From positions 124,001 through 188,000 of the forward strand of contig JAJDTL010000041.1 in assembly GCA_022827195.1 (NCBI GenBank): DNA of 64,000 nucleotides. Reading direction: 5' to 3'. The first letter of the stretch is position 1. The number at the start of each line of letters is the position of its first letter. Position numbers and translations under genes: made by a program. The notes under the pieces were generated by a model. It was not told the origin of the DNA. It worked only from the letters and a program-made list of their open reading frames with translations, and searched no databases. Shown here in pieces: positions 17,517-26,334 of this stretch. The stretch is from Caldilineaceae bacterium (GTDB lineage: Bacteria; Chloroflexota; Anaerolineae; Caldilineales; Caldilineaceae).

Positions 17517-18314
17517 ATGACGCTGACAGTCGAGCAAAAAGAGTTCTTTTGGGAAAACGGCTACCTGCCCTATCACCGCGTTCTCTCCGCCGAGGAGCTG
17601 GATGCGCTGCGCCGGCGCAGCGAGGACATCATCAGCGGCAAGGTGGGGCACGTCCCGCCGCGCTACATACAGTTCGAAGCGAAATTCCGCGACGGGCTGC
17701 CGGTGGATGTGGAGCCGCTGGACGCGGTGCGCAAGATGACGCAGTTGTGCTACTTCGACGACGAGTACGAGCGGGCGGCGCGCAAGCCGGAGATCGTCGA
17801 CGTCATAGAGGAGCTGCTGGGCCCCAACATCAAGCTCTATACCGACCAGCTGATGATGAAGCCGCGCTACCACGGCACGGTGACCGACTGGCACCAGGAC
17901 TCGATGGCGTGGCATCAATTTGCGCCGCAGGGACACATCAGCTGTTGGGTGGCCCTGGACGACGCGACGGTCGAGAATGGCTGCATGACGGTGATACCCG
18001 GAAGCCACAAGTGGGGCCCAATTGCGAGCGAATACAAGGAACGCTTTCTTTCCAACCCGCTGGTGAAGGAGCCGGTGCCGGTGGAGCTGCCGGCGGGTAG
18101 CTGTATGTTCCACCACGGCCTAAACTTTCACCGAACGGGGGCGAACTCGACGCCGAACCGGCGGCGCGGGCTGGCGCTTCACTACATCCGCGCCGAGACG
18201 ATGTACCTCGGCATCGAGGACGAAGAGGCGCGGATGCTGACCGAGTGTGAGAAACCGCGCGGCGAGTTTCGCTTCATGCTGATCCGGGGCCAGGAGTTTC
18301 CAGGACGGGTGTAA
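17517..18314 (+). CDS. phytanoyl-CoA dioxygenase (PhyH) family protein
   Basis: A 265-residue Fe(II)/2-oxoglutarate-dependent oxygenase. TDWHQDSMAWH supplies the H-x-D pair, MFHHGLNFHRTGAN the distal histidine, and NRRRGLALHYI the arginine expected to bind 2-oxoglutarate. VENGCMTVIPGSHKWGP is the conserved PGSH segment of the family. AGAGGAG precedes the ATG at 17517. In such clusters the family often hydroxylates small metabolites or secondary products rather than phytanoyl-CoA. Nearby genes are sugar oxidoreductases. Confidence 0.9.
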   Translation: MTLTVEQKEFFWENGYLPYHRVLSAEELDALRRRSEDIISGKVGHVPPRYIQFEAKFRDGLPVDVEPLDAVRKMTQLCYFDDEYERAARKPEIVDVIEELLGPNIKLYTDQLMMKPRYHGTVTDWHQDSMAWHQFAPQGHISCWVALDDATVENGCMTVIPGSHKWGPIASEYKERFLSNPLVKEPVPVELPAGSCMFHHGLNFHRTGANSTPNRRRGLALHYIRAETMYLGIEDEEARMLTECEKPRGEFRFMLIRGQEFPGRV

Positions 18315-18336
18315 TTTATCACCGGTTCGGACTCAG

Positions 18337-19431
18337 CTACAGCTCGATTCGCCGGCCCGTGCGCGACGATTCATAGGCGGCATCGAAGATCTGCAGAAAG
18401 TGGTGCCCGTCTTCGATGCTGACCAGCGCGCGGCCGCCTTCCCTCACTGCCTTCAGGAACTCTGACACGTAGTTATAGCCCCACTGCTCGGCGTAGACCG
18501 CGCGCGGCGCGGGCGGCATATTAAAGGTGCGTTGCGGCGCGCCCTGCCATTGGTGCGCGGCGCTGTTGACGACCAGAGTGCCGCTGCCGACGTCGTCCCA
18601 CGTTGCCGCGCCGAGGTCGCCGCGCACGGCCATGTAGGTGTCGTTGCGCGGGCCGGCTGCGGTCAGCAGGTAGCCCATGTGGAGGCAGGCGTGGACGCCG
18701 TTGGCGTATTCGAGCGCGACCGTGGCGGCGTCCTCCACGCCTTCCTGGCTAACGTCTGTACGGCGGCTGCAGAGGGCGGTTACCGAGCGGACGCGCGCCT
18801 GCGCGAACATCTGGAAAAGGGCCAGCCAGTGACCGCCTTCCATGTGCAGGATGCCGCCGCCTTCGGTTTCGAGGCGGTACATCCAGTGGTCGGGCTCGCG
18901 CAGGCCGGGCGCGATCTGGACAGTTACCAGTCTGGCTTCCATTGCGAGCAGCTTGCCGAGCACGCCGTCGTCGAGGCAGCGCCGGATCTCATGCGCGACG
19001 GGGTGGGAGGGCCAGGGATAGCCGATCCGCACGACCAGATTGCGCTGCGCGGCGAGTTCGAGGAGGGGCAGGAGCTCGGGAGCAGTGCGGGCGGCTTGCT
19101 TTTCGATGAAAAGGTGCTTTCCGGCTTGTGCGAGCTTTTCGGAAGCAGGCGTCGCCTCGTTCGGCGGCAGCATCACGACGGCGACCTCGAAAGCTTCTCG
19201 ATCGAGCAGTTCTTCGAGAGACGTATAGATCTGCGCCGAAGGGTCGTATTTTGCCAGGCTTTCCAGCGCGGCGCTCTCATCCGGGTCCCATTCGCAGTAG
19301 GCGACGATGCGGGCGTCGTCGCGGCCGTAGAAGGACTTAATGAGGCCGTGGTCGCGGTCCGGTTCCAGACCGCCGGCGTGGATGCGCAGGCCGACGACGG
19401 CGACGCGCAAAGGGTCTGTTGCGTTGCTCAT
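18337..19431 (-). CDS. Gfo/Idh/MocA family oxidoreductase with EKQ motif
   Basis: A 364-residue protein. LRVAVVGLRIHAGGLE is a modified Rossmann start, and HLFIEKQAARTAPELL replaces the proline of EKP by glutamine while keeping the lysine. GGGILHMEGGHWLALFQ carries the histidine helix. Its ATG overlaps the stop of the upstream oxidoreductase by four bases (ATGA), indicating translational coupling and perhaps a two-protein pathway. Confidence 0.87.
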   Translation of the reverse strand: MSNATDPLRVAVVGLRIHAGGLEPDRDHGLIKSFYGRDDARIVAYCEWDPDESAALESLAKYDPSAQIYTSLEELLDREAFEVAVVMLPPNEATPASEKLAQAGKHLFIEKQAARTAPELLPLLELAAQRNLVVRIGYPWPSHPVAHEIRRCLDDGVLGKLLAMEARLVTVQIAPGLREPDHWMYRLETEGGGILHMEGGHWLALFQMFAQARVRSVTALCSRRTDVSQEGVEDAATVALEYANGVHACLHMGYLLTAAGPRNDTYMAVRGDLGAATWDDVGSGTLVVNSAAHQWQGAPQRTFNMPPAPRAVYAEQWGYNYVSEFLKAVREGGRALVSIEDGHHFLQIFDAAYESSRTGRRIEL

Positions 19432-20465
19432 AGTGTGACCGTCCTCCCCTGGGCCGCTGATTCATGGGCGGCCTCGATGATCCTGAGTGAAGTGATTATC
19501 TCCTCGACCTTGTATCTGCTGCTTCGTTCGCCGCGGATGGCGGCGGCGAAGGCCTGAATGGAGGCGCGGCCCTCGGGGCCGTAGCCGGGCACCTGGGCGG
19601 AGGGGAAATCGAAGCGCCGCAGCGGTGCGCCAGCCCACTCGGGGTGTTCGCTCTTGATGGTACAGCAGCCCTGGTCTACTTCCCATTTGATCCAACCGTC
19701 CGACCCACGCAGTCCGATCGAGATTTCGCCGTCGCCGGAGGTGAAGTAGCCGGCGTGGAGGCTGCCGATCATGCCGTTGTCGAAAGCGAGCGAGACGGCG
19801 GCGGCGTCTTCGACGTCGATGTCGTGGCCGCCGACGTTGGCCTCGATGGCGGCGACGCGCGCGATCTCGGCGCCGGTGAGGTAGCGCATGAGGTCGAACC
19901 AGTGGCAGCCGAGGAAGTTGAGGATGCCGCCGCCGGCCTCTGCGCGGCTGAAGTACCAGGTTTCGGGACCGCGCCTGGCGACGCTCGATGTCAGGAAGCG
20001 GAACTCGATGGAGTAGGGCTTGCCGAGCAGACCGTCGGCCCATGTCTTGTTGATGAGACGAGCGATCGGATTGAAGCGCCAAGTGTATCCGCAGGAGAAG
20101 TGCAGGTTATTGCGGCGGACGGCTTCGGCGACAGGCTCCAGGGCAGTGGAGTGGACCGCGTAGGGCTTTTCGCCCCATACGTGAACGCCGGCCTCGGCGA
20201 CCTGCAGCATCCAGGCGGGCATGTCCTTCAGGTAGGTGGAGACCATGACCGCGTCGGGCCGGGCGTGGGTGAGGAGGTCGTCGAGACTGTCGAAAAAGGG
20301 GACGTGCTGAACATCCGGCTTCAGGTTGGGTTTGACGGCTTCGGGGTCGGGATCGTAGAAGCCGACAAGATCGATTTCGTCGGCGAGGAGCATGAGCGTG
20401 TCGCGGTACATATTGGCGTGCATCAGCGAGACGCCGGCCTGGGCAAATCGCAGTTTTTCCGTCAT
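19428..20465 (-). CDS. Gfo/Idh/MocA family oxidoreductase
   Basis: A 345-residue protein. LRFAQAGVSLMHANMY is a degenerate dinucleotide-binding start, HVWGEKPYAVHS the EKP motif, and GGILNFLGCHWFDLMRYLTG the histidine helix. The ATG at 20465 is chosen because GGAG lies nine bases upstream; the in-frame ATG at 20480 lacks a site. The stop overlaps the start of the next oxidoreductase by four bases. Confidence 0.87.
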   Translation of the reverse strand: MTEKLRFAQAGVSLMHANMYRDTLMLLADEIDLVGFYDPDPEAVKPNLKPDVQHVPFFDSLDDLLTHARPDAVMVSTYLKDMPAWMLQVAEAGVHVWGEKPYAVHSTALEPVAEAVRRNNLHFSCGYTWRFNPIARLINKTWADGLLGKPYSIEFRFLTSSVARRGPETWYFSRAEAGGGILNFLGCHWFDLMRYLTGAEIARVAAIEANVGGHDIDVEDAAAVSLAFDNGMIGSLHAGYFTSGDGEISIGLRGSDGWIKWEVDQGCCTIKSEHPEWAGAPLRRFDFPSAQVPGYGPEGRASIQAFAAAIRGERSSRYKVEEIITSLRIIEAAHESAAQGRTVTL

Positions 20466-20531
20466 GCAGTCAGGCTCCATATACGGTTGGCGGCGGTTGG
20501 CCGCCGGAGGCTTTGCAGTTCTGTTTAAGAG

Positions 20532-21122
20532 TCACATTTCGGCCCAGAATTCGTCGGCGATCAGGCAAGAGCTGAGCGGCCGCCCGACGAGGGGGACCCA
20601 ATCCTGGCGGTCGTAGACGGCGCCGGACAGTTCTTCGCCGTCAACCGTGAGGCTCGCGTGCGGGGCGACGACAAAGAAGCAGTATGTGTAGAGGGTCGAG
20701 TTTGCGCCGTGGCCGTGGTGGACGAAGGGCGGCTCGAGCCCGTCCCAGGTCGCGGCAATGTGATGGTGGGCGGTGTCGATCGAATAGCTGAGACTGCGGC
20801 GCATGTCGCCGCTGCGGCCAAAGCGCGCGGTAAGTACCGGTTCGCCGCACTCTGCGAGCGAGTTGTCGCGGCCGCGGTACATGTAGTCGTAGAGCCATTG
20901 CGCCAGATCCGGGTTGTCGGTGTAGACAGCGTTTTGCGGCGGTGAGGTCAGGCTAGCGGCGTCAAGATATAGGAAGGCGGCGTGTCCGCTGCCGGCTGGG
21001 CTGTATTCGGTCTGGAAGAGGCTGAAGCGGGCGCAGTCGTCTTGCTCGCCGGGGCGGCGAAGATAGAGCAAGTAGTGGATGCCGCACCAGATGGGCGACT
21101 GCGGGTTCGTGTTGCGCGTCAT
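20532..21122 (-). CDS. hypothetical protein, conserved-looking, no family recognised
   Basis: A 196-residue protein, not recognised. It has no signal peptide or membrane segment. It is rich in aromatics and histidines (DTAHHHIAATWDGLEPPFVHHGHGANS), which suggests a beta-rich, perhaps cupin-like or metal-binding fold, though no defining motif was found. It sits 15 bases after the DegT aminotransferase and upstream of the coupled oxidoreductases, and its codon use matches them, so it is probably a real operon member. Confidence 0.65.
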   Translation of the reverse strand: MTRNTNPQSPIWCGIHYLLYLRRPGEQDDCARFSLFQTEYSPAGSGHAAFLYLDAASLTSPPQNAVYTDNPDLAQWLYDYMYRGRDNSLAECGEPVLTARFGRSGDMRRSLSYSIDTAHHHIAATWDGLEPPFVHHGHGANSTLYTYCFFVVAPHASLTVDGEELSGAVYDRQDWVPLVGRPLSSCLIADEFWAEM

Positions 21123-21137
21123 GGAGGATGGTTTCGG

Positions 21138-22400
21138 CTAGACGCCGCGGCAGTTGCGTTTGCGGTAGCGGCCGAACACTTTGCGGATGGCGGCGGAGAT
21201 GTCGGCGACGTCTTCGTCGTCGAAGCTGGGCAACATCGCGAGGCTGAAACCGCGGCGCATGAGCTTTTCGCCGTTGGGGCATTCGATCTGCCTGTAGTCG
21301 AGCGGCTTTGCGCGCTTGTAGTCGAAGGGAAAACGGCTGCGGCCGTAGCAGTTTGGCTCGGAGAGGAATTGGTTGCGGTAGAGCGGCCCTTCCTTGCCGG
21401 AGCCGATGTAGGGCCCACCGGCGGGGATGCCCTCGTGGTTGAGCGCCTGCGCGAACTCCCAGGCGTCGCACTCGGTCTTGTCGGTGTCGAGGGTCATTCC
21501 CATGACCCAGTATGAGTTGCGGTCCCCCTCGCGGACGCGCTGGGGCGTAATCTCGTCGATGTGGGAGACCTGTTCGATGATCTGCTGCGCGGCCCAGATC
21601 TTCTTTTGGATGTAGCCGTCGACCTTGTTGAGCTGAGTGAGCAGGACGGAGGCCATGAGATCATTCAGTTTGTAGTTGGGCGCGAGGAAGTAGTTGGCGT
21701 AGGGACGGCCCTCGAAAGGGCCGCCGTTGCGCGGCAGGGCGCAGTCGGAAAAGATGAGACCGCGCTCCCAGAGGGTCTCATTGTCGGTCATGACTGCGCC
21801 GCCGCCGCCGGCGGAGAGGTGTTTTCCGCCGAAGCTGAAGCCATTGATGTCGCCCATTGAGCCTACGACCCGGCCCTGGAATTCGGCGAAGTGGGCCTGG
21901 CAGCAGTCTTCGATGAGGAAGAGCTGGTGGCGGTCGGCGATGGCGCGCAGTGCGGTCATGTCGCAGGGGTTGCCGAAGAGGTGAACGGCGATTGTGGCGC
22001 GTGTCCTGGGGGTGATCTTGGCCTCGACGTCGGCCGGGTCGAGGGTGAATGTATCGTCGACGTCGGCGAAGACGGGGACGCAGTTGTGGAGCAGCGAGCC
22101 GATGATGCTGCCGCCGGAGGTCCAGGGGGTAACTATGATCTCGTCGCCGGGGTCGGGATTGATTGCGCCGACGCAGGTATGCATGGCGGCTGTGCCGGAG
22201 GTTACGGTAACGACGTGGGCGACGCCGTGCCGCGCGGCGAATTCGCGTTCAAATTGAGCAACTTTCGGTCCCTTGCCCAGCGACCCGGACCGGACAACTT
22301 CCGACAGCGCTTCGATGTCCTCGTCGCCGAAGAAGTGACTTTCTCCGAAGGGCAGTGTACGGACGGGGTTGCCGCCTTCGATGGCCAGTTTTTCGCTCAT
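21138..22400 (-). CDS. DegT/DnrJ/EryC1/StrS family PLP aminotransferase
   Basis: A 420-residue PLP enzyme. VTSGTAAMHTCVGAI is the cofactor phosphate-binding region, LIEDCCQAHFAE holds the Asp (around 165) that contacts the PLP nitrogen, and FSFGGKHLSAGGGG holds the Schiff-base Lys (around 193). The ATG at 22400 was chosen because AAAGG precedes it and the N-terminus MSEKLAIEGGNPVRTLPFG is the usual family start. It resembles the product of 2027-3286 in layout (xxELALHGGTPVR versus KLAIEGGNPVR), so the two are probably paralogues. It leads into the hypothetical and two coupled oxidoreductases. Confidence 0.88.
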   Translation of the reverse strand: MSEKLAIEGGNPVRTLPFGESHFFGDEDIEALSEVVRSGSLGKGPKVAQFEREFAARHGVAHVVTVTSGTAAMHTCVGAINPDPGDEIIVTPWTSGGSIIGSLLHNCVPVFADVDDTFTLDPADVEAKITPRTRATIAVHLFGNPCDMTALRAIADRHQLFLIEDCCQAHFAEFQGRVVGSMGDINGFSFGGKHLSAGGGGAVMTDNETLWERGLIFSDCALPRNGGPFEGRPYANYFLAPNYKLNDLMASVLLTQLNKVDGYIQKKIWAAQQIIEQVSHIDEITPQRVREGDRNSYWVMGMTLDTDKTECDAWEFAQALNHEGIPAGGPYIGSGKEGPLYRNQFLSEPNCYGRSRFPFDYKRAKPLDYRQIECPNGEKLMRRGFSLAMLPSFDDEDVADISAAIRKVFGRYRKRNCRGV

Positions 22401-22420
22401 TGCAGCCTTTCTCCTCCGCG

Positions 22421-23131
22421 TCAGGACGCGACTTGGTTGACCTTTTCTTTTGCCATCAGACCTGCGAATGTGCCGACCAGTCTCTCCAAGTCCCGCGGCA
22501 CCAGATACTCTTCCGTATCCTGAACTACCCTCTTCTGTCCATTGTCCAGGAGTCCGAACTGCCACACGGTCCCTGTCGTGACCGCACCATAAACCACAGG
22601 GAGCGGGCGTTGCGGCGGACGAGCGCTCTCCCTCCGCTGGGCGCGCCGCGCCTTGCCCGCGCGGCGGGCGTGTCGCGAGACCACTTTCGGCGCGGTCGCT
22701 TGTTCGCTCAGTGCTATCATCTGGGCGGCCAACTGTGTGAATCCTCGCGTCATGTCCGCCTCTTTCGCGCCGGCCACTACAACCTCATTCTTGCCGCGAA
22801 GCAGATAGTCTACGGTGCCCTGCACGCTCCTCCCGCTCACCAGATACCCTATCAGCAATTGGAAATTCACCCGGTCCAATGCTGCAAACAGCACTGGAGA
22901 CACGTAAAGTGCGCGTCGCGCCGCCTCCGTGGTCAGAGGCACATGGGGCAGACGTCTGCGCATCTGCTCCCCCAACAGGCCAAGTTGGGGCGTATTTCCT
23001 GGAGGCGAACAGGGCAGCGATAGGGGGAGAACACGATATCGGTAGCCTAACTCTGCCAACACGTCGGCAGTATTTGAGTTGAGGTCAAATATCTGGGAAA
23101 AGGTGTGGGGAACTTTTTCCTGCAGTACCAT
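22421..23131 (-). CDS. PD-(D/E)XK-like protein of unknown function, probably catalytically degenerate
   Basis: A 236-residue protein resembling uncharacterised proteins common in cyanobacteria and Chloroflexota that are predicted PD-(D/E)XK nucleases (recalled likeness, not a search). Supporting segments are the N-terminal FDLNSNTADVLAELGYRY, the core GTVDYLL...VVVAGAKEADMTRGFTQLAAQMIAL, and the C-terminal VYGAVTTGTVWQFGLL. At the expected E-x-K triad it reads G121-A-K123, so the acidic catalytic residue appears lost. It ends 20 bases before the aminotransferase start. Confidence 0.6.
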   Translation of the reverse strand: MVLQEKVPHTFSQIFDLNSNTADVLAELGYRYRVLPLSLPCSPPGNTPQLGLLGEQMRRRLPHVPLTTEAARRALYVSPVLFAALDRVNFQLLIGYLVSGRSVQGTVDYLLRGKNEVVVAGAKEADMTRGFTQLAAQMIALSEQATAPKVVSRHARRAGKARRAQRRESARPPQRPLPVVYGAVTTGTVWQFGLLDNGQKRVVQDTEEYLVPRDLERLVGTFAGLMAKEKVNQVAS

Positions 23132-23781
23132 GAAGTTGCCGTGCTGGCGGGCAGCTGGAGGACCCGTAGCCCATTTCAGGCAAATGGAGCTTCTCTTTGC
23201 GGATTCCGCGGCACCTGAGAGAGAAGTTGAAATGCTTCTTCAGATCGGACTGCGATCACGCACTAATCCAGTCGCCTTCTTCGGAAATCGTAGCAAAGCA
23301 TTGGTCCGGTGTCAAGAGATCTTCTGTGTCGCGGGAGTTTAGAGAGAAAGTGAGGAAACAGGAGAATGCGAGAGGGGCAAGAAAGGGCACTAGGGCCATG
23401 GAAACAGAGATGGCGGGCAGGCAAAATATCTGACGAGGCGCCAGACAGTTCATTCGGTACCCCTGGGCTCTTTCGGCAGTCATGCCTGTGTAGACGAGTG
23501 TTAAGGTGTTTTAGCGAGCCTCTGACTGGCTTTCAGGCGCGAATAATCAGGTCCAAGCAAGATGGCAGACTGGCAGAACTGTTATACATGCGGCTTGATT
23601 GGGGGCGCTTTCGGCGGATTCTTTCTCTGGCGGATTCTCGCTTCATCTTGCCTCCGCTGCAGATGTATCGAACCACCTGCAAACGGCCCTCTCGTCCTTT
23701 CTTGTGATACACTCTGTACGCGCCTAATCGGTGCCAACAGCAGCTCGGCACCATGGAACGGACACCATCAGCGCGGGACCG
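23132..23781. other. intergenic region without a supported gene
   Basis: About 650 bases between divergent genes, lower in GC than the surroundings. Open frames on both strands are short and show no recognisable domain. No clear promoter, repeat or RNA gene was found. Confidence 0.5.
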
Positions 23782-25971
23782 ATGGACTCCTCTAACTGCA
23801 GCAGTCACCCCTCAACTGGCCCAACAGCCGCGCGTGCAAAACTGGCGCTGGAAACCAAATTGCTTGCGCTTGTGGCCTATCTTCCCTGGCTGGCGGTTTT
23901 GGGGTGGCTCTCCAGCGTCGCCTGGTTCCTGTGTGACGACGCATTCATCAGTTTTCGTTATGTTCGAAACCTGCTTTCCGGGCACGGTCTGGTATTTAAT
24001 CCTGGCGAATATGTAGAGGGCTACACCAACTTTCTCTGGATACTTGAACTGGCTGCAATCTGGGGCATTTTTGGCGTCCGTCCCGAGCATGGCGCACCGT
24101 GGCTCTCGGTCGCATACACCGTGGGAACAGTTGCCGTAACACTGCTATGGGTCGCACGACTGCCGTCGTTGGAGTCCCGAGCCTTGATAGGCTGGATGGC
24201 CCTCGGACTTTTGTGCAGCAGCGCTACCTTTGCTGTCTGGACGTCTGCGGGGGGTCTTGAGACGCGACAGTTCACGTTCTTCGTCGTTTTGGCGGTCGTC
24301 TGCCTGACCCTACATCGCAACGGCCGCGGCGGCCTCGTCTCCGCCTCTCTTTGCCTGGCAGCGGCCGAGTTAACAAGACCGGAAGGGCTGATGCTGGCTG
24401 CAGTCTGTTTTTCCTGGTTCACCGCACAGCTGACCTTGAAGGAAGGTAGAGTCAGTGCGAGAACGGTCCGTCAGATTCTTTGGCTTGTTGTGCCATTCAC
24501 TGTCATCGTTTTGGCGCACTATCTGGGACGGTACGCCTACTATGGCGAATGGCTGCCGAACACCTATTACGCCAAGCACGTCCGTTCCTGGTACGAGTCC
24601 GGATTTCGTTACCTTGGGGCCGCTGCGCTCGAAACGGGACTGTATCTGATTCTTCCTCTTGCATTCTACTCGCTTCTGCACCGATGGCGAACGCATAGGG
24701 ACGCGTCGTACGCGCTTGCTATGCTCGCGGTATGTGTTCATATAGCCTATCTTTTGCCGATTGGCGGGGACCTTTTCGAGTATCGCCCGCTCGACTTTTA
24801 CTGGCCTCTGCTATCGCTCCCAGCGGCACAGGGATTGTTCCTACTTGGAAGCAAACTGACCGGCCTTCTGGTCAGGCAAAGGATGCTCCCAAGTGTGATC
24901 ACAGGGAACAGTGTCACAGCAATCGCGATCTTCCTGCCCGTAGCCGTTTATGCAAACTCGGTCCAGGCAGTCTTGCTGTTTGAGGCAACGAGAATGGCGT
25001 GGCACGTTGACAGACCGCATTTTGAGATAAATCAGAAGAACGCAGCCTGGCTTTTGGAGCTGCCGGCCATGTCGGCCATTGCTTCGATTTCAAATGACTT
25101 GCGCGACCAGACAAACGATCATTGGGTTGGCCTACGCGCCGCGGTGCACAGAAGATCTGCCGAGGAGATGATCAGTCGCTGGAAGCGGTACGAAAACATG
25201 GATCGGGGCGCAATTCCTCCTTACGCTCTCATTGCCCACGGGGCCCTGGGAAAATTCTACTATCTGTCTGATTTGAGAGTCTTCGATTTTTTCGGTCTGA
25301 CCGACGCCACCGTAGCGCGGACGCCTGTTTCTCGGCCCAATTCGGAGCGGATTATTGCTCACGATCGGTATCCGACACTTCAATACTTGGGGCAACGCGG
25401 CGTCAATTTGAACATAGGTCACCCTTCCGTACCTCAGTCTGAAGCACAAGTGCATGTAATGTACACTGCAAAAGTGGGGCCCGACCTCTGGTTGCCCTTC
25501 AATTCAAATGATTTCGAACTCGCCACAAAGATTCTCTCCGGCACCGAATTAGACGCCGCGCCGCCTCTGGCCATACTGGCCACCGCCGATCGGGTAGTTC
25601 GTTTTGATGCCGACATCAGCCTTCTCGAGTTTTCTCTCGAACAAAACCGTTTCCTCTGGCTAGAAACAAAGTGGGAAACGACCACGCGCCTTGACGCAGA
25701 CCTCAAGACGTCTCTGCGCCTTTACAGCGCGACGGAGGAGAATATCTGGGCGAACGACCAATTCCTTGTGACGATCGATAATCGATTGACAAGGCGCTGG
25801 GATCCTAGCATACCCGTCCCAATCTTAAATCTTATCGACATTTCGCCTGACACGCCGCCAGGTAATTATGAGTTGCGCCTTGTCGTCTACAATAGCCAGA
25901 CTCTTGACCCCTCTGCCGAAATCGACCTGTGGGAAACCGAAATTGTGCTGGCGCAACTAAAGATTCAATGA
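23782..25971 (+). CDS. GT-C superfamily membrane glycosyltransferase
   Basis: A polytopic membrane protein of about 729 residues. Near residues 52-53 the first extracytoplasmic loop has CDDAFISFRYVRNLL, followed by GLVFNPGEYVEGYTNFLW; this Asp-Asp motif and YTNxLW signature are shared by polyprenyl-phosphate-sugar-dependent transferases such as the mycobacterial AftB group. Roughly ten hydrophobic segments follow, then a C-terminal soluble domain of about 300 residues that looks beta-rich at its end. It would glycosylate an envelope acceptor from a lipid-linked donor. The start is uncertain; ATG 23782 (MDSSNCSS) fits better than ATG 23731. Codon use differs from the oxidoreductase genes. Confidence 0.75.
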   Translation: MDSSNCSSHPSTGPTAARAKLALETKLLALVAYLPWLAVLGWLSSVAWFLCDDAFISFRYVRNLLSGHGLVFNPGEYVEGYTNFLWILELAAIWGIFGVRPEHGAPWLSVAYTVGTVAVTLLWVARLPSLESRALIGWMALGLLCSSATFAVWTSAGGLETRQFTFFVVLAVVCLTLHRNGRGGLVSASLCLAAAELTRPEGLMLAAVCFSWFTAQLTLKEGRVSARTVRQILWLVVPFTVIVLAHYLGRYAYYGEWLPNTYYAKHVRSWYESGFRYLGAAALETGLYLILPLAFYSLLHRWRTHRDASYALAMLAVCVHIAYLLPIGGDLFEYRPLDFYWPLLSLPAAQGLFLLGSKLTGLLVRQRMLPSVITGNSVTAIAIFLPVAVYANSVQAVLLFEATRMAWHVDRPHFEINQKNAAWLLELPAMSAIASISNDLRDQTNDHWVGLRAAVHRRSAEEMISRWKRYENMDRGAIPPYALIAHGALGKFYYLSDLRVFDFFGLTDATVARTPVSRPNSERIIAHDRYPTLQYLGQRGVNLNIGHPSVPQSEAQVHVMYTAKVGPDLWLPFNSNDFELATKILSGTELDAAPPLAILATADRVVRFDADISLLEFSLEQNRFLWLETKWETTTRLDADLKTSLRLYSATEENIWANDQFLVTIDNRLTRRWDPSIPVPILNLIDISPDTPPGNYELRLVVYNSQTLDPSAEIDLWETEIVLAQLKIQ

Positions 25972-26126
25972 AGGCTCCAAACCCCGGGGAAGCCGCCCTC
26001 TCCAGCGGGAGGCGCGTTCACGTCCTGTCATTGAACATTTCAGATTTCCCACAGTCTTAAGCGAACAGCAAAACATTCGACAGCAAACATCCCTAATCGT
26101 GGACAGCGCGCCAACTCATAGGGTTT

Positions 26127-26155
26127 TTGACACGCCCTTGGGGCCGTGCTATATT
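26127..26155 (+). promoter_or_regulatory. sigma-70 promoter of Opp operon 1
   Basis: TTGACA (26127-26132), 17 bases, TATATT (26150-26155) with an extended TGC directly before the -10. The predicted leader to the ATG at 26335 is about 170 bases. This is the strongest promoter-like string seen in the window. Confidence 0.8.
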
Positions 26156-26334
26156 GGCGGGCGGCTGAAAGCCGAACCATCTTGTCCAATCCAGTGTCTA
26201 TTCGCCTAAATACCGGTCATCGGCCCAGTTGGCATACAAACCGCATGCCCGCGTCTTGTATAGACACTGTGCCATGCACGTGTAACTCCAGTAGTTTCTC
26301 ATCATAAACCAGCAACTTGAAGGAGGAGATGTTG

